64,000 nucleotides of DNA. Source: 2-02-FULL-66-14 sp964651335. GTDB lineage: Bacteria; Pseudomonadota; Gammaproteobacteria; Burkholderiales; SG8-39. The notes below the pieces were generated by a model. That model had not been told where the DNA came from, did no database searches, and saw nothing but the letters and a program-made list of their open reading frames with translations. Every line of letters starts with the position of its first letter. The first letter of the stretch is position 1. Shown here in pieces: positions 42,178-50,710 of the stretch. Position numbers and translations under genes: made by a program. The stretch lies in the NCBI GenBank assembly GCA_964651335.1, contig CAZYVT010000002.1, forward strand, positions 52,265 through 116,264, read 5' to 3'.

Positions 42178-42722
42178 CGACACTCTGGCTGCGCCGAGAC
42201 CCAGGCGGCAAGATCGCCGAGCACCCGCTCGGTCGCTCGCGAGATCGCGGCCGCTCCCGAAGCGGCGTCGGTGCCGGCCCCCGGCTCGACAATCGTGACG
42301 CCGCGTGCGGCGAGGCGCGTCGACGAATTCACGAGCGACACCCGCAGCTCGATGCGCGCCTCACTTGCCTCCCTGGAGGCGAACACCTGGGTGAATTCCT
42401 GCAGCTCGATCTCCAGCCCGCACTTCGCCACCCCCTCACCCACCGCCCGCAACAACTGCTTGCGGATCAGCTCCGCGGGTGGCGCCGCCCAGCGGCTGTG
42501 CGCGTAATCGGCAAGTTCGGATGGATTGCGCCACGCCAGCCGGTAGTGCATCTGCACGCCGTCGAACGGCGCGACCGCGCGCAGCGACGCCACCCGCAGC
42601 GCGGGGAGCCTGGCGCCCGGTGCGGAAAATCCGAGATCGAACGTGCGCGGCGCGGGCGCGGCGGCATTGCCTCCGCACCCGGCCAGCGCGATGAGCAGCA
42701 GAATCCCGGGAACATTCCTCAT
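42174..42722 (-). CDS. ABC-type transport auxiliary lipoprotein (PqiC/DUF330-like)
   Basis: This 182-aa protein has a lipoprotein signal with lipobox L-I-A-L-A-G-C. The remainder has the PqiC-like pattern R-T-F-D-L, a strand-rich middle (M-H-Y-R-L-A-W) and A-W-type C-terminus. It is the last gene of the Mla-like operon and its start overlaps the MCE gene stop (ATGA). It likely sits in the outer membrane and receives phospholipids passed by the MCE protein. Its stop codon shares CTAG with the convergent ubiX remnant. Confidence 0.8.
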   Translation of the reverse strand: MRNVPGILLLIALAGCGGNAAAPAPRTFDLGFSAPGARLPALRVASLRAVAPFDGVQMHYRLAWRNPSELADYAHSRWAAPPAELIRKQLLRAVGEGVAKCGLEIELQEFTQVFASREASEARIELRVSLVNSSTRLAARGVTIVEPGAGTDAASGAAAISRATERVLGDLAAWVSAQPECR

Positions 42723-43681
42723 TCGAACCCGGGTTCGCCCGGCCCCGGCCTGCCCGCGCGCCGTCCCCAGAGTACGCTGTCCGGATTGCGCTCGAGCTCG
42801 CCGGCGAGCCGGCCGACGCGCTGCGCGCCGCGGTCGGCCGATTCGGCAAGCGCGTTCACCTGGGGAAGCGTGTCCTTCTGCGCCTCTGCGGAGAGCTTTC
42901 CGATCTCGCCGACGAGTTCGCGCGTTTCCGCGGAAAGCTTTCCCACCTCGACCACGAGCCGCCGCGTTTCCGCGAGCAGCCGCTGCGCTTCGCCGGTGAT
43001 CTCGGGCAGCGTTTTCGCCGCATCGTTCACGCGCTCCAGCGAATCGCGCGCGAGGCGCATGTTCTCTTCGCCCAACCAGGCCTCGGCGCGTGCGACTGTG
43101 CGCGGCAGCTTCCCGGTCGCCGCCTCGAGATTCACGGTGACCTTCTCCAGCGACTCCAGCATCGAGCCGACGCGCTTGCGATTTTCCGGCGTCAGCAGCG
43201 CATTCAGGCCTGCGATCAGCTCGCGCGTGTCGCGCACCGCGCCCTCCGCGCCATCGGCCATGGTGTCGAAAAACGAAGGCTTCAGCGGCAGCTCCGCGAC
43301 GCCGCCCGGGCCCCTCGGCGCAGGCGCCGCCTCCCGGCTTTCGTCGAGCAGGTGCACGTAGGCGATGCCGGTGATGCCTTCCATGCCGAGCTGCGCGTAG
43401 GTGCCGCGCGTCAGCGGAATATCGCTGTTCACCTCGATGTCGATCAGGATCCGCTGCCGGTCTTTGGGATCGAGCCGGATCGCCGTGACGCGCCCCACGC
43501 CCATGCCGCGGTAGCGCACCTGCGCCTGCGGGTTGAGTCCGGTGACCGGCGCAGTGGAAATGACCCTATACGGCTTGCGCTCGAGCGGCTCCTTTGCCAG
43601 CCAGTTCGCCCAGGCGAGGATGCCGGCGGCAAGCCCGATGACGAAGAGCCCCGTGATGAGCGCGTATGCCCGGCTTTCCAT
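42719..43681 (-). CDS. MCE-family periplasmic lipid-transport protein (MlaD-like)
   Basis: This 320-aa protein has a single N-terminal membrane anchor (about residues 5-27) and an MCE domain (about 38-115) with V-R-Y-R-G-M-G-V-G-R-V. A long helical region (about 130-300) probably forms a needle-like coiled coil. MCE proteins form hexamers that bind phospholipids between the two membranes. It lies 7 nt after the ATPase stop. Confidence 0.9.
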   Translation of the reverse strand: MESRAYALITGLFVIGLAAGILAWANWLAKEPLERKPYRVISTAPVTGLNPQAQVRYRGMGVGRVTAIRLDPKDRQRILIDIEVNSDIPLTRGTYAQLGMEGITGIAYVHLLDESREAAPAPRGPGGVAELPLKPSFFDTMADGAEGAVRDTRELIAGLNALLTPENRKRVGSMLESLEKVTVNLEAATGKLPRTVARAEAWLGEENMRLARDSLERVNDAAKTLPEITGEAQRLLAETRRLVVEVGKLSAETRELVGEIGKLSAEAQKDTLPQVNALAESADRGAQRVGRLAGELERNPDSVLWGRRAGRPGPGEPGFE

Positions 43682-43688
43682 GCGTGGA

Positions 43689-44480
43689 TTACGCGGCGGC
43701 CTCGCCGTGCGCGAGCGCGCGGCGGCCCCGGTCTCCCCCGAAAAAGTTCCGCACGAAGGGGTGCGGCAAATGTTGGACTTCTTCCAGCGTGCCGCAGGCG
43801 ATTATATGCTGGTCGCCGAGCACCGCGACACGGTCAGTCAGCTCGTAGAGCGTGCCCAGATCGTGGGTCACCATCAGGACCGCGAACCGATGGTCGGCGC
43901 GCAGGCGCTTGATGAGCTGCACAAACCGCTCGGAGCGGTCCGGATCGAGTCCGGCCGTCGGCTCGTCCAGGACGAGCAGATCGGGCGCGAGCGCGAGCGA
44001 GCGCGCGAGCGCAACGCGCTTCACCATCCCTCCCGAGAGGTTCGCCGGAAGGAGACTCCCGTGCCGCGGCTCGAGTTCCACCTGCGAGAGTTTCGCATGC
44101 ACGATGGCGCCGATCTTCTTCTCCGAAAGCCCGCCGCGTTCGCGCAAGGGGAAGGCGATATTGTCGAACACCGTGAGCGCCGAGAAAAGCGCTCCGTTCT
44201 GGAACAGCATTCCCATGCAGCGTCGCGCGTCGCGCACCTTCTTGAAGCCCGGATCGTCCCAGGACACGCCGAACACCCGCACCGAGCCCGCCGCGGGGCG
44301 CTTCAGGCCGAGGATCACCCGCAGGAGCTGGGTCTTGCCGCTTCCCGAGCCGCCGACGAGCGTCATCACCTCGTCGCGCCGCACGTGCAGGTTCAGGTCC
44401 CGGTGCAGCACGTGTTCCGCCCCGACCACGTTCAGGAGGCCGTCGATCTCGATCGCGTGAGCGCCCGGTTCAGCCGACAT
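43689..44480 (-). CDS. ABC transporter ATP-binding protein (MlaF-like)
   Basis: This 263-aa ATPase has Walker A G-G-S-G-S-G-K-T, signature L-S-G-G-M-V-K-R-V-A-L-A-R and Walker B L-L-V-L-D-E-P-T-A-G-L-D-P. The signature L-S-G-G-M is usual for lipid-transport MlaF proteins. It powers movement of lipids with the permease whose gene overlaps it by 11 nt. An H-loop is present (V-M-V-T-H-D-L). Confidence 0.93.
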   Translation of the reverse strand: MSAEPGAHAIEIDGLLNVVGAEHVLHRDLNLHVRRDEVMTLVGGSGSGKTQLLRVILGLKRPAAGSVRVFGVSWDDPGFKKVRDARRCMGMLFQNGALFSALTVFDNIAFPLRERGGLSEKKIGAIVHAKLSQVELEPRHGSLLPANLSGGMVKRVALARSLALAPDLLVLDEPTAGLDPDRSERFVQLIKRLRADHRFAVLMVTHDLGTLYELTDRVAVLGDQHIIACGTLEEVQHLPHPFVRNFFGGDRGRRALAHGEAAA

Positions 44481-45597
44481 TTCGGAGCAGGATCGCGAAG
44501 ATCGCGTCGAGGATGATGACGCAGGTGATCGCCGCGACCACCGAGCGCGTCACGCCGGCGGCCAGGCTTTCGGTATTCGGCAGCACGCGCAGCCCGTAAT
44601 GGCAGGCGACGAAGGCGACCGCGAAGCCGAAGGCCGCCGACTTGCCGATCCCGATCCAGAAGTTGACCACCTCGACGGCGCGCGGCAGCGCCTCGAGGAA
44701 CGCCTCCGGCGTGATGCCGAGCGTGAAGCGCGATACCAGCATCGCGCCGGCGAGCGCCGCGAGGTCGGTGCAGAACGCAACCAGCGGCAGCGCGATCGCG
44801 AGCGCGACCACCTTGGGCAGGACGAGGCGCGTAATGACAGACACGCCCATTACCGACAGCGCCTCGATCTCCTCGGTGACGCGCATCACCCCGAGCTGCG
44901 CCGTGATCGCAGAACCCGAGCGCCCGGCGGCGATGATCGAGGCGAGCATGGGACCGAGCTCCCGCACCACGCCCACGCCGACGATGTTGATCACCAGCAG
45001 GTCAGCGCCGTAGCGCTTGAGCTGCAGTGCCGAAAGATAGGTGAGCACGATCCCGACCAGAAAGCCGACCAGCATCGTCACCGGCAGCGCGGTCACGCCG
45101 GCGCGGTACATGCCCGCGGAGAACTCGCGCAGCGGCACGTCGCGCGGCCGCCGTACCAGCGCCGCCGCATCGAGCGCGAGGCGCCCGAGGAGCGCGGTCG
45201 CGTCGCCCAAGTGCACGGCGAATCGCAGGGCCGCTTCGCCCGTCGCGACGACGGGGAGGAGCAGGTCGACAGGCCGCGCCAGGACGTCCGGAACGCGCAA
45301 CCCCCGCCTCACTTGGGCGAGGATCTCGCCGTGCTGCGGCAATACCTCGACCTGCTGCGCGCCGCGCAAGGCACGCGCAAGCCACAGCGCGCCCGTGTCG
45401 TCGAGATCGGCGATGGAAGTCAGATCCCACGCGATGCGTTCCGGCGGCTGCCGGCGCAGTTCGGCGAGGCCGCGCAGGATCTCCTCGCGCCGCGCCTTGA
45501 GCCCGCTGAACGTCCATTCGCCGTACGCCCTGACGCGCATCGGGACCGGATCGTGCGCGACGGCCTCGATCTCGAGCGCAGCGTCCGGAGCGACCAT
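44470..45597 (-). CDS. ABC transporter permease with N-terminal STAS domain (MlaE-like)
   Basis: This 375-aa protein has an N-terminal STAS-like domain (about 10-90; W-D-L-T-S-I-A-D-L-D-D-T-G-A-L-W-L-A) fused to the MlaE permease core. Helices from about 150 contain G-F-L-V-G-I-V-L-T-Y and the MlaE signature ELGPMLASIIAAGRSGSA. The STAS fusion replaces the separate MlaB of E. coli. Start at 45597, because upstream starts cross into the divergent tatD promoter. First gene of the four-gene operon. Confidence 0.9.
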   Translation of the reverse strand: MVAPDAALEIEAVAHDPVPMRVRAYGEWTFSGLKARREEILRGLAELRRQPPERIAWDLTSIADLDDTGALWLARALRGAQQVEVLPQHGEILAQVRRGLRVPDVLARPVDLLLPVVATGEAALRFAVHLGDATALLGRLALDAAALVRRPRDVPLREFSAGMYRAGVTALPVTMLVGFLVGIVLTYLSALQLKRYGADLLVINIVGVGVVRELGPMLASIIAAGRSGSAITAQLGVMRVTEEIEALSVMGVSVITRLVLPKVVALAIALPLVAFCTDLAALAGAMLVSRFTLGITPEAFLEALPRAVEVVNFWIGIGKSAAFGFAVAFVACHYGLRVLPNTESLAAGVTRSVVAAITCVIILDAIFAILLRNVG

Positions 45598-45622
45598 GGC
45601 GGCCGAGTATACTGCGCGCCCC

Positions 45623-46411
45623 ATGACGCTGGTGGACATCGGCGCCAACCTCACGCACTCGTCCTTCCGCGAGGACCTCGGCGAAGTGCTCTCGCGCGCA
45701 CGCACCGCGGGAGTTCATACGATCGTGGTGACCGGTACGACCGTAACCGAGAGCCGGGATGCCGCCGCTCTCTCAGGCATGCATCCGGAAATGCTCTATG
45801 CGACTGCGGGCGTGCATCCGCACCATGCACGCGATTGCGACGCCGAAACGATTCCGGCGCTGCGCGCGCTCGCCGCGCATCCGCGCGTCGTCGCGCTCGG
45901 CGAGTGCGGGCTCGACTTCAACCGCAATTACTCGCCGCACCCGGATCAGGAGAAGTGGTTCACGGCGCAACTCGAGCTCGCCTGCGAGCTGCGGAAGCCC
46001 CTGTTCCTGCACTCGCGCGATGCGCATCCGCGATTTGCCGGAATCCTGCGCGCGCATCGCGATCGCTTGCCGCGCGCGGTCGCGCACTGCTTCACCGGAG
46101 AACAGGCGGAGCTGCGCGCCTGCCTCGACCTCGGCCTCTACATCGGCGTCACGGGCTGGATCTGCGACGAACGGCGCGGCCGGCACCTGCTCGAACTCGT
46201 GCGCGAAATACCCCGTGACCGCCTCGTGATCGAGACCGATTCCCCCTACCTGACTCCCCGGGATCTGCATCCGCAGCCGCGCGCGCGGCGCAACGAACCG
46301 GCATTTCTGCCGCACGTGCTTCGCGCCGTCGCGCGGGCGCTCGGCCGGCCGGCCGAGGAAGTGGGCGAGGACACCGCGCGCAATGCCCGGGACCTGTTGT
46401 CGCTGAATTGA
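45623..46411 (+). CDS. tatD: TatD-family DNase
   Basis: This 262-aa protein aligns well with E. coli TatD along its length: V-D-I-G-A-N-L-T-H, T-A-G-V-H-P-H-H, L-G-E-C-G-L-D-F-N-R-N and L-H-S-R-D-A-H. Later come A-V-A-H-C-F-T-G, G-W-I-C-D-E-R-R-G and L-V-I-E-T-D-S-P-Y-L. These hold the divalent metal ligands of the TIM-barrel hydrolase. TatD is a 3'-5' exonuclease linked to DNA repair. It is divergent from the mlaE-like gene by 25 nt. Confidence 0.95.
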   Translation: MTLVDIGANLTHSSFREDLGEVLSRARTAGVHTIVVTGTTVTESRDAAALSGMHPEMLYATAGVHPHHARDCDAETIPALRALAAHPRVVALGECGLDFNRNYSPHPDQEKWFTAQLELACELRKPLFLHSRDAHPRFAGILRAHRDRLPRAVAHCFTGEQAELRACLDLGLYIGVTGWICDERRGRHLLELVREIPRDRLVIETDSPYLTPRDLHPQPRARRNEPAFLPHVLRAVARALGRPAEEVGEDTARNARDLLSLN

Positions 46412-46454
46412 CCGGAATTCCGGCGCCGCGCCCGCCCGGTTCAGTCGCGACGCC

Positions 46455-46952
46455 TCATCCCTTTGTGTCGGATGAGGGGTCCATGTCCGGGTGGCGCATC
46501 TGCAGCACCTCGCGCACGATGCCGTCGTCCGAGAATTGAACCCAGAGCTTCCACTTGAACTCAACCTCGCGCAACTGATACTCCCAGACGTCGCGCTTCT
46601 GCCGCGTCAGGTACGACGTGACGAACGGCGGACCGAACAGATCGTGCACGTCCTGTTTCGTCGTCCTGCCCGCCGTGATTTTCCTGACGTTCTCCACCGT
46701 GAGCCGCTGCTCCACCTCGCGCACGATCCCGTCCGGGCCGATGCGCACCGCATAGCTGTGAAACCCCATGGGGCCGCGCGGATACCATAATATGGTTTCG
46801 CCGGCGAGGCTCTGTCTCTCGGCAGGAATCCCCATGGTTGCCTCGACCTGCGCCGCGGTGGACTTTCCCGGGATGAGGCTGCTGCCACTGTACGAAACAC
46901 AGCCGCCGAGCAGCACGACGATGGCTGCCGATGCCGATGCAAACTTGCCCAT
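46455..46952 (-). CDS. BamE/SmpA-like lipoprotein with tandem repeats
   Basis: This 165-aa protein has a lipobox (L-L-G-G-C-V-S) after a short signal. Two BamE-like modules follow: I-P-G-K-S-T-A-A-Q-V-E-A-T-M-G-I-P with W-Y-P-R-G, and I-T-A-G-R-T-T-K-Q-D-V-H-D-L-F-G-P-P with W-E-Y-Q. BamE proteins support outer-membrane protein assembly, but BamE itself has one module. The role of a two-module version is unclear. AGGAGG precedes the ATG at 46952. It is monocistronic or nearly so. Confidence 0.8.
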   Translation of the reverse strand: MGKFASASAAIVVLLGGCVSYSGSSLIPGKSTAAQVEATMGIPAERQSLAGETILWYPRGPMGFHSYAVRIGPDGIVREVEQRLTVENVRKITAGRTTKQDVHDLFGPPFVTSYLTRQKRDVWEYQLREVEFKWKLWVQFSDDGIVREVLQMRHPDMDPSSDTKG

Positions 46953-47015
46953 CACGCCCTCCTGATCAGTTCAATGCGCCGGCGAGAAGCCCCCTTTCCT
47001 CGGGGGTAAGCTGCG

Positions 47016-47354
47016 TCAGGCCCCTTTGCCGGGGTTTTCCGAAAAATACTTCTCAAACTTGCTCGCCTCGTCCTTGTACGCCTCGGCATCCGGCGGCGGC
47101 GTGCCCTTGCGGGTGATGTTCGGCCATTTCACCGCGTACTCGGCGTTGAGCTTCAGCCAGGCTTCAGCGCCCGGATCGGAATCCGGCACGATCGCCTTGG
47201 GCGGGCACTCCGGCTCGCATACGCCGCAGTCGATGCACTCGTCCGGGTGAATCACGAGCATGTTCTCGCCCTCGTAGAAGCAGTCCACGGGGCAGACTTC
47301 TACGCAATCCATGTATTTGCACTTGATGCAGTTCTCGTTGACGATGTAGGTCAT
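47016..47354 (-). CDS. fdxA: FdxA, seven-iron ferredoxin
   Basis: This 112-aa ferredoxin has 3Fe-4S ligands C9, C17 and C50 and 4Fe-4S ligands C21, C40, C43 and C46. The order of motifs (C-I-K-C-K-Y-M-D-C, C-P-V-D-C-F, C-I-D-C-G-V-C-E-P-E-C-P) and the length match the Azotobacter FdI/FdxA family. It transfers electrons in unspecified reactions. It is divergent from the CnoX-like gene. Confidence 0.96.
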   Translation of the reverse strand: MTYIVNENCIKCKYMDCVEVCPVDCFYEGENMLVIHPDECIDCGVCEPECPPKAIVPDSDPGAEAWLKLNAEYAVKWPNITRKGTPPPDAEAYKDEASKFEKYFSENPGKGA

Positions 47355-47420
47355 CTGCTGTTCCGGACCAAAGGCTTGAATTATCGCACTGCGGGCCCCA
47401 AGATTACTGTGGCTTGCGCC

Positions 47421-48152
47421 ATGGACATTACCACCGCGAATTTCGAACGCGAAGTCATCGAGGGCTCGAAACAGGTGCCCGTGGTCGTGGATTTCTGGGC
47501 GCCCTGGTGTGGGCCGTGCCGCGCGTTGACGCCGGTCCTGGAAAAGCTCGCGGCCGAGTACGCCGGCCGCTTCAAGCTCGTCAAGATCAATTCGGATGAA
47601 AATGCCGAGCTCGCCGCGGCGTTCGGCGTGCGTTCGATCCCGGATGTCATGGGGTTCAGGGACGGGAAGCCCGTAGCGCATTTCCTCGGCGCGCTGCCCG
47701 AGGGCCAGGTACGCACGTTCATCGAGAAGTTGCTGCCGCCCCCGGAGCTCGATCGCGCCGAGCGCGCGATTGCCGAGAAGCGGCTGGACGACGCCGAGCG
47801 GCTGCTCGCCGCGGTGAAGCCGAACATCGACTGGGACGAAAGAGCCGACACATTGCGGCAGGCGCTCGCATTCGCGCGCTCGGCCGGAAGCGGGGTCGGC
47901 GAAACCGAGCTGCTGTCACGGCTTGCGACGGACCCCACCGATCACGAGACACGGCTCGCGCTCGCCGGGATGCTCGCTGCGAAGCGCCGCTACCGCGATG
48001 CGCTGGACGCACTGCTCGAGATCGTTCGCCGCGACAAAACATGGCGCGACGGCGAGGCGCGAAAGCAGATGCTCGCTATTTTCAATCTTGCCGAGGGCGA
48101 CCCGGAGCTGGTGTCCGAGTACCGCAGGAAGCTCGCGAGCGCGCTTTACTGA
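47421..48152 (+). CDS. cnoX: Thioredoxin-domain co-chaperone (CnoX/YbbN-like)
   Basis: This 243-aa protein has an N-terminal thioredoxin fold with the redox motif F-W-A-P-W-C-G-P-C-R (WCGPC). A C-terminal TPR-like helical region follows (about 115-243; R-L-D-D-A-E-R-L-L-A-A-V, R-Y-R-D-A-L-D-A-L-L). This domain pair defines YbbN/CnoX, which protects clients and hands them to GroEL or DnaK. E. coli CnoX lacks the redox motif (SxxC); this version keeps both cysteines. Its end overlaps the convergent dioxygenase by 7 nt. Confidence 0.9.
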   Translation: MDITTANFEREVIEGSKQVPVVVDFWAPWCGPCRALTPVLEKLAAEYAGRFKLVKINSDENAELAAAFGVRSIPDVMGFRDGKPVAHFLGALPEGQVRTFIEKLLPPPELDRAERAIAEKRLDDAERLLAAVKPNIDWDERADTLRQALAFARSAGSGVGETELLSRLATDPTDHETRLALAGMLAAKRRYRDALDALLEIVRRDKTWRDGEARKQMLAIFNLAEGDPELVSEYRRKLASALY

Positions 48153-48676
48153 AGGACGAAATCGAACGCGGCGTGCAGAGCGCCTTCGCGCTGTTCGGTG
48201 GCGAGCGATAGCGGACCGCGGTGCTCGTCGCGGAAATAGAGCTGGGTTGTGAGAATCCGTCCGCCCGGCGCAGCCTGCACCTTGACGTGGATGTGGCGCG
48301 GGCGGCCGGGATAGATCGCAGGAAGAATCGTCTCGAGCCGGTAGCGCCCCTCGCCGTCGGTTGCCGCACGGCCGCGATAACGGTATCCGCTGTTGTCGTA
48401 GTCGCCTTTTTGGTCGGCGTGCCAGAAGTCGAGGGAAGCGTTCGCGAGCGGTTTGCAGTCTCGTGAGAGCACGCGGCCGGTGAGCACCAGGCGCTCGGCC
48501 TTCGCCCCGGGCGCGGCGAGCGACGCGCGCAGCGGGGCGCCCGCCTTGTAGAACGGCCCTTCCATGTCACGCGGCGTCGGTGCGCCGCAGCTCGGTTGTG
48601 CAAGCACGGCAAACGAAGCGAGCAGAGAAACGCCGAAGAGCGCCGCACCGAGATGTTTGCCGGTGCGCTCCGGCAT
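48146..48676 (-). CDS. Exported intradiol-dioxygenase-like protein
   Basis: This 176-aa protein has a Sec signal peptide (about residues 1-26, ending V-L-A-Q). An intradiol dioxygenase fold follows: E-G-P-F-Y-K-A-G, V-L-S-R-D-C-K-P-L-A-N-A, F-W-H-A-D-Q-K-G-D-Y-D-N. The core end is P-A-I-Y-P-G-R-P-R-H-I-H-V-K-V, with Tyr, His and His suitable as Fe(III) ligands. Cytosolic members cleave catechol or protocatechuate; secreted small ones are little studied. Start at 48676 gives a proper signal; a further upstream ATG adds six residues. Confidence 0.85.
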   Translation of the reverse strand: MPERTGKHLGAALFGVSLLASFAVLAQPSCGAPTPRDMEGPFYKAGAPLRASLAAPGAKAERLVLTGRVLSRDCKPLANASLDFWHADQKGDYDNSGYRYRGRAATDGEGRYRLETILPAIYPGRPRHIHVKVQAAPGGRILTTQLYFRDEHRGPLSLATEQREGALHAAFDFVLQ

Positions 48677-48686
48677 GTCGTCGCAC

Positions 48687-49676
48687 TCACGCATCGGCGA
48701 AGCTCATGAGAATTTTCCCCGAGCGGCCGCCGCGCGCCGCATGCGCCACCGCTTCCTTGATCTTGCGGATCGGATAGACCGCCTCGACCTCCACGACGAG
48801 CGTCCCCTCGGCGACTTTGCTCGCCAGTTTCCGGTACAGCGCCGCAATCCCCTCAGGCGGGGTTTCCATGAACCAGCGGCGCAACCAGAAACCGCGCAAC
48901 GTAACGTTCCGGAACACGGTCTCGCGCCCGTCCACCATGCAGGCTTCGCCGCTCAGGAGTCCGTAGTTGAGGACCGTGCCACCTTCGCTCACGCAGCGGG
49001 CGAGCCGTTGCGTCGCCGATCCGCCCACCGCGTCGATGGCGAGCGGCAGTACCCCATCACCGATTGCAGCGCGTACCCGCGCATCGAGATCCGGACCGTC
49101 CGCCAGCACCACATCGCCGCCAAATGCCCGCAAGGGCGCGATAAGCTCGTCCCGGCGCACGATGTTTACAGTTTTCACGCCTTCCTCACGGGCGAGCCGG
49201 ATCAGGCAATGCCCGACCCCGGAGTTGGCAGCGTTCTGGATGACCCATTGCCCCGGCTGCACAGCGACGATGTCGTGCAGCATCAGGTAGGCGGTCGGTG
49301 GGTTCACCCGCAGCATTGCCAGTTGCCGGGGATCGACGCCCTCGGGCAGCGGGAAGACAACCTTGGCCGGAGCTTTGATTCGCGCCCGCCAGGTTCCCGG
49401 ACCGGGCAGAAGCACTCGGTCGCCGACCTTCACGTGGCTGACACCGGCCCCTGCTTTGGCGATATGCCCCACGCCCTCCGCGCCGGGAATCATGGGAAGG
49501 TTCGGGGGCACGGCGCCGTACCTGCCCTCGAGGTTGAGCACGTCGGCCGGATTGATCGGGACGAGTTCGGTATCGACGATGACTTCGCCCGGTCCCGGCT
49601 CACCGGGGTCCGGCTGATCCACCAGGTCGATCACCTTGTCGGGTTGACCGAATGCGGAAATCTGCGCGGCGAGCAT
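48687..49676 (-). CDS. Medium-chain dehydrogenase/reductase, quinone/enoyl-thioester reductase-like
   Basis: This 329-aa MDR protein has the N-terminal catalytic domain (P-I-N-P-A-D-V-L-N-L-E-G-R-Y-G, P-G-A-E-G-V-G) and a NAD(P) domain from about 120 to 260 (Q-N-A-A-N-S-G-V-G-H-C). Structural zinc cysteines are absent, so it belongs with zinc-free quinone oxidoreductases or mitochondrial enoyl reductases (MECR-like). N-x-P-T-A-Y (residues V-N-P-P-T-A-Y) is typical of the latter. Start at 49676, where GAGAGG lies upstream. Confidence 0.85.
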   Translation of the reverse strand: MLAAQISAFGQPDKVIDLVDQPDPGEPGPGEVIVDTELVPINPADVLNLEGRYGAVPPNLPMIPGAEGVGHIAKAGAGVSHVKVGDRVLLPGPGTWRARIKAPAKVVFPLPEGVDPRQLAMLRVNPPTAYLMLHDIVAVQPGQWVIQNAANSGVGHCLIRLAREEGVKTVNIVRRDELIAPLRAFGGDVVLADGPDLDARVRAAIGDGVLPLAIDAVGGSATQRLARCVSEGGTVLNYGLLSGEACMVDGRETVFRNVTLRGFWLRRWFMETPPEGIAALYRKLASKVAEGTLVVEVEAVYPIRKIKEAVAHAARGGRSGKILMSFADA

Positions 49677-49730
49677 GGCAGGGGCCTCTCTTGAGTACGT
49701 CACATCAACCAGTCGAAATCGCGGTTCATC

Positions 49731-50327
49731 TTACAGCTCTGGCTTGCTGGTGATATGCGTGGCATTTCCATCCTTCACATCGCGGCTGGTGGTGCTCCAC
49801 GGGAAGTTGCTGTTGAATTTGATGCCGTAGGGCGGATCGAGGTACATGCACTGCACTTTCCCCCGCAGGCCCTCGCGCTCGGCGAGGCTCGCCATCACCT
49901 GGAGCGAATCGCCGAGGATCATGCGGTTCGACCAGTTCTAGTCGTGTTGGTAGAACTCGGTCTTGTCCACACCGTTGGGCATGCCGTTGAAGTCGGCGAA
50001 CAGATCCGGCGTGAGCTGCCCGGCCTCCTGCGCGCGCTCGCGTGACTCGCGCAGCAGGTCGTCGATCAGCGCCTTGGGGTGGACCTTCTCCTGGATCGAC
50101 AAAGGCGGGGCGTGGACGACGAGGTCGCTCCAGTCCTGCTCGTCCTTGCCGCGCCAGACGAGCCGCGGATCCAGATCGCGGTTGCGCCGCTCGTAGGCGA
50201 CGCGCACCAGGTTCTGCTCCTCCTTTTGCAGCACCGACTGGTATTCAGCGGTGGAGATGTTCTTCCGCGTCGCCTCAGCGTGCTTGAGGATGGCGACGGT
50301 CTTGGTATTGCCGGTCTTTCTTGCCAT
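49731..50327 (-). pseudogene. DNA methyltransferase (type III Mod-like) pseudogene: amber stop and lost 3' part
   Basis: Reading down from 50327, the frame starts M-A-R-K-T-G-N-T-K and runs A-E-Y-Q-S-V-L, D-E-Q-D-W-S-D-L-V-V-H-A-P-P-L and D-F-N-G-M-P-N-G-V-D-K-T-E-F-Y-Q-H-D. It then meets TAG at 49938-49940, where homologues read Gln. The same frame continues: N-W-S-N-R-M-I-L-G-D-S, then Y-L-D-P-P-Y-G-I-K-F-N-S-N-F (motif IV). Similarity ends near I-T-S-K-P-E, with TAA at 49731-49733, after about 200 of the expected 600 or more residues. No restriction subunit is nearby. Confidence 0.88.
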
Positions 50328-50338
50328 GGGATTCCGGC

Positions 50339-50710
50339 TTATGCCTTTTCCGCGTAAGCGAGTTTCAGGTCCGCGGCGACTGCAGCGAGGCGCATGTCCC
50401 GCGTCCACAGCCGCGCAGTGCCCACCAGAGCGACCGCGGCGAGCAAATGGACGTCGAGGTAGCCGATGCCCCGCCCCATGAGGGCGCGCCGCTCGATGTA
50501 ATCCAGCGCCTCGGGGTCCGTCGCGACAGGCGCCGCCGGCAGCGCCCCCAGCAGGCGGAGCACTTCGCCGCGGTTTTTCAGATTGCCGCAGGCCAACTCG
50601 CCCAGGACGAACGGATGCATCAGTACGCTGCCCTGCTCCAGGGCCGCGGCCAGCGCGGTTGCGCCGTCACGCAGGTGATCGACCCAGACCGACGTGTCGA
50701 CCAGGATCAT
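50339..50710 (-). CDS. vapC: VapC-family PIN-domain toxin
   Basis: This 123-aa PIN-domain protein begins M-I-L-V-D-T-S-V-W-V-D-H-L-R (first catalytic Asp). It has E-L-A-C-G (Glu) and L-D-V-H-L-L-A-A-V-A-L and T-R-D-M-R-L-A-A-V-A (further acidic ligands). Such toxins cut tRNA or rRNA. The start overlaps the antitoxin stop (ATGA). All four acidic positions appear intact, so it may still be active. Confidence 0.93.
   Translation of the reverse strand: MILVDTSVWVDHLRDGATALAAALEQGSVLMHPFVLGELACGNLKNRGEVLRLLGALPAAPVATDPEALDYIERRALMGRGIGYLDVHLLAAVALVGTARLWTRDMRLAAVAADLKLAYAEKA

Noticed and set aside
46990..47006. GC hairpin (CCCCC/GGGGG) after fdxA as a terminator.
   Set aside because: Stem is short and no T-run follows on the minus strand.
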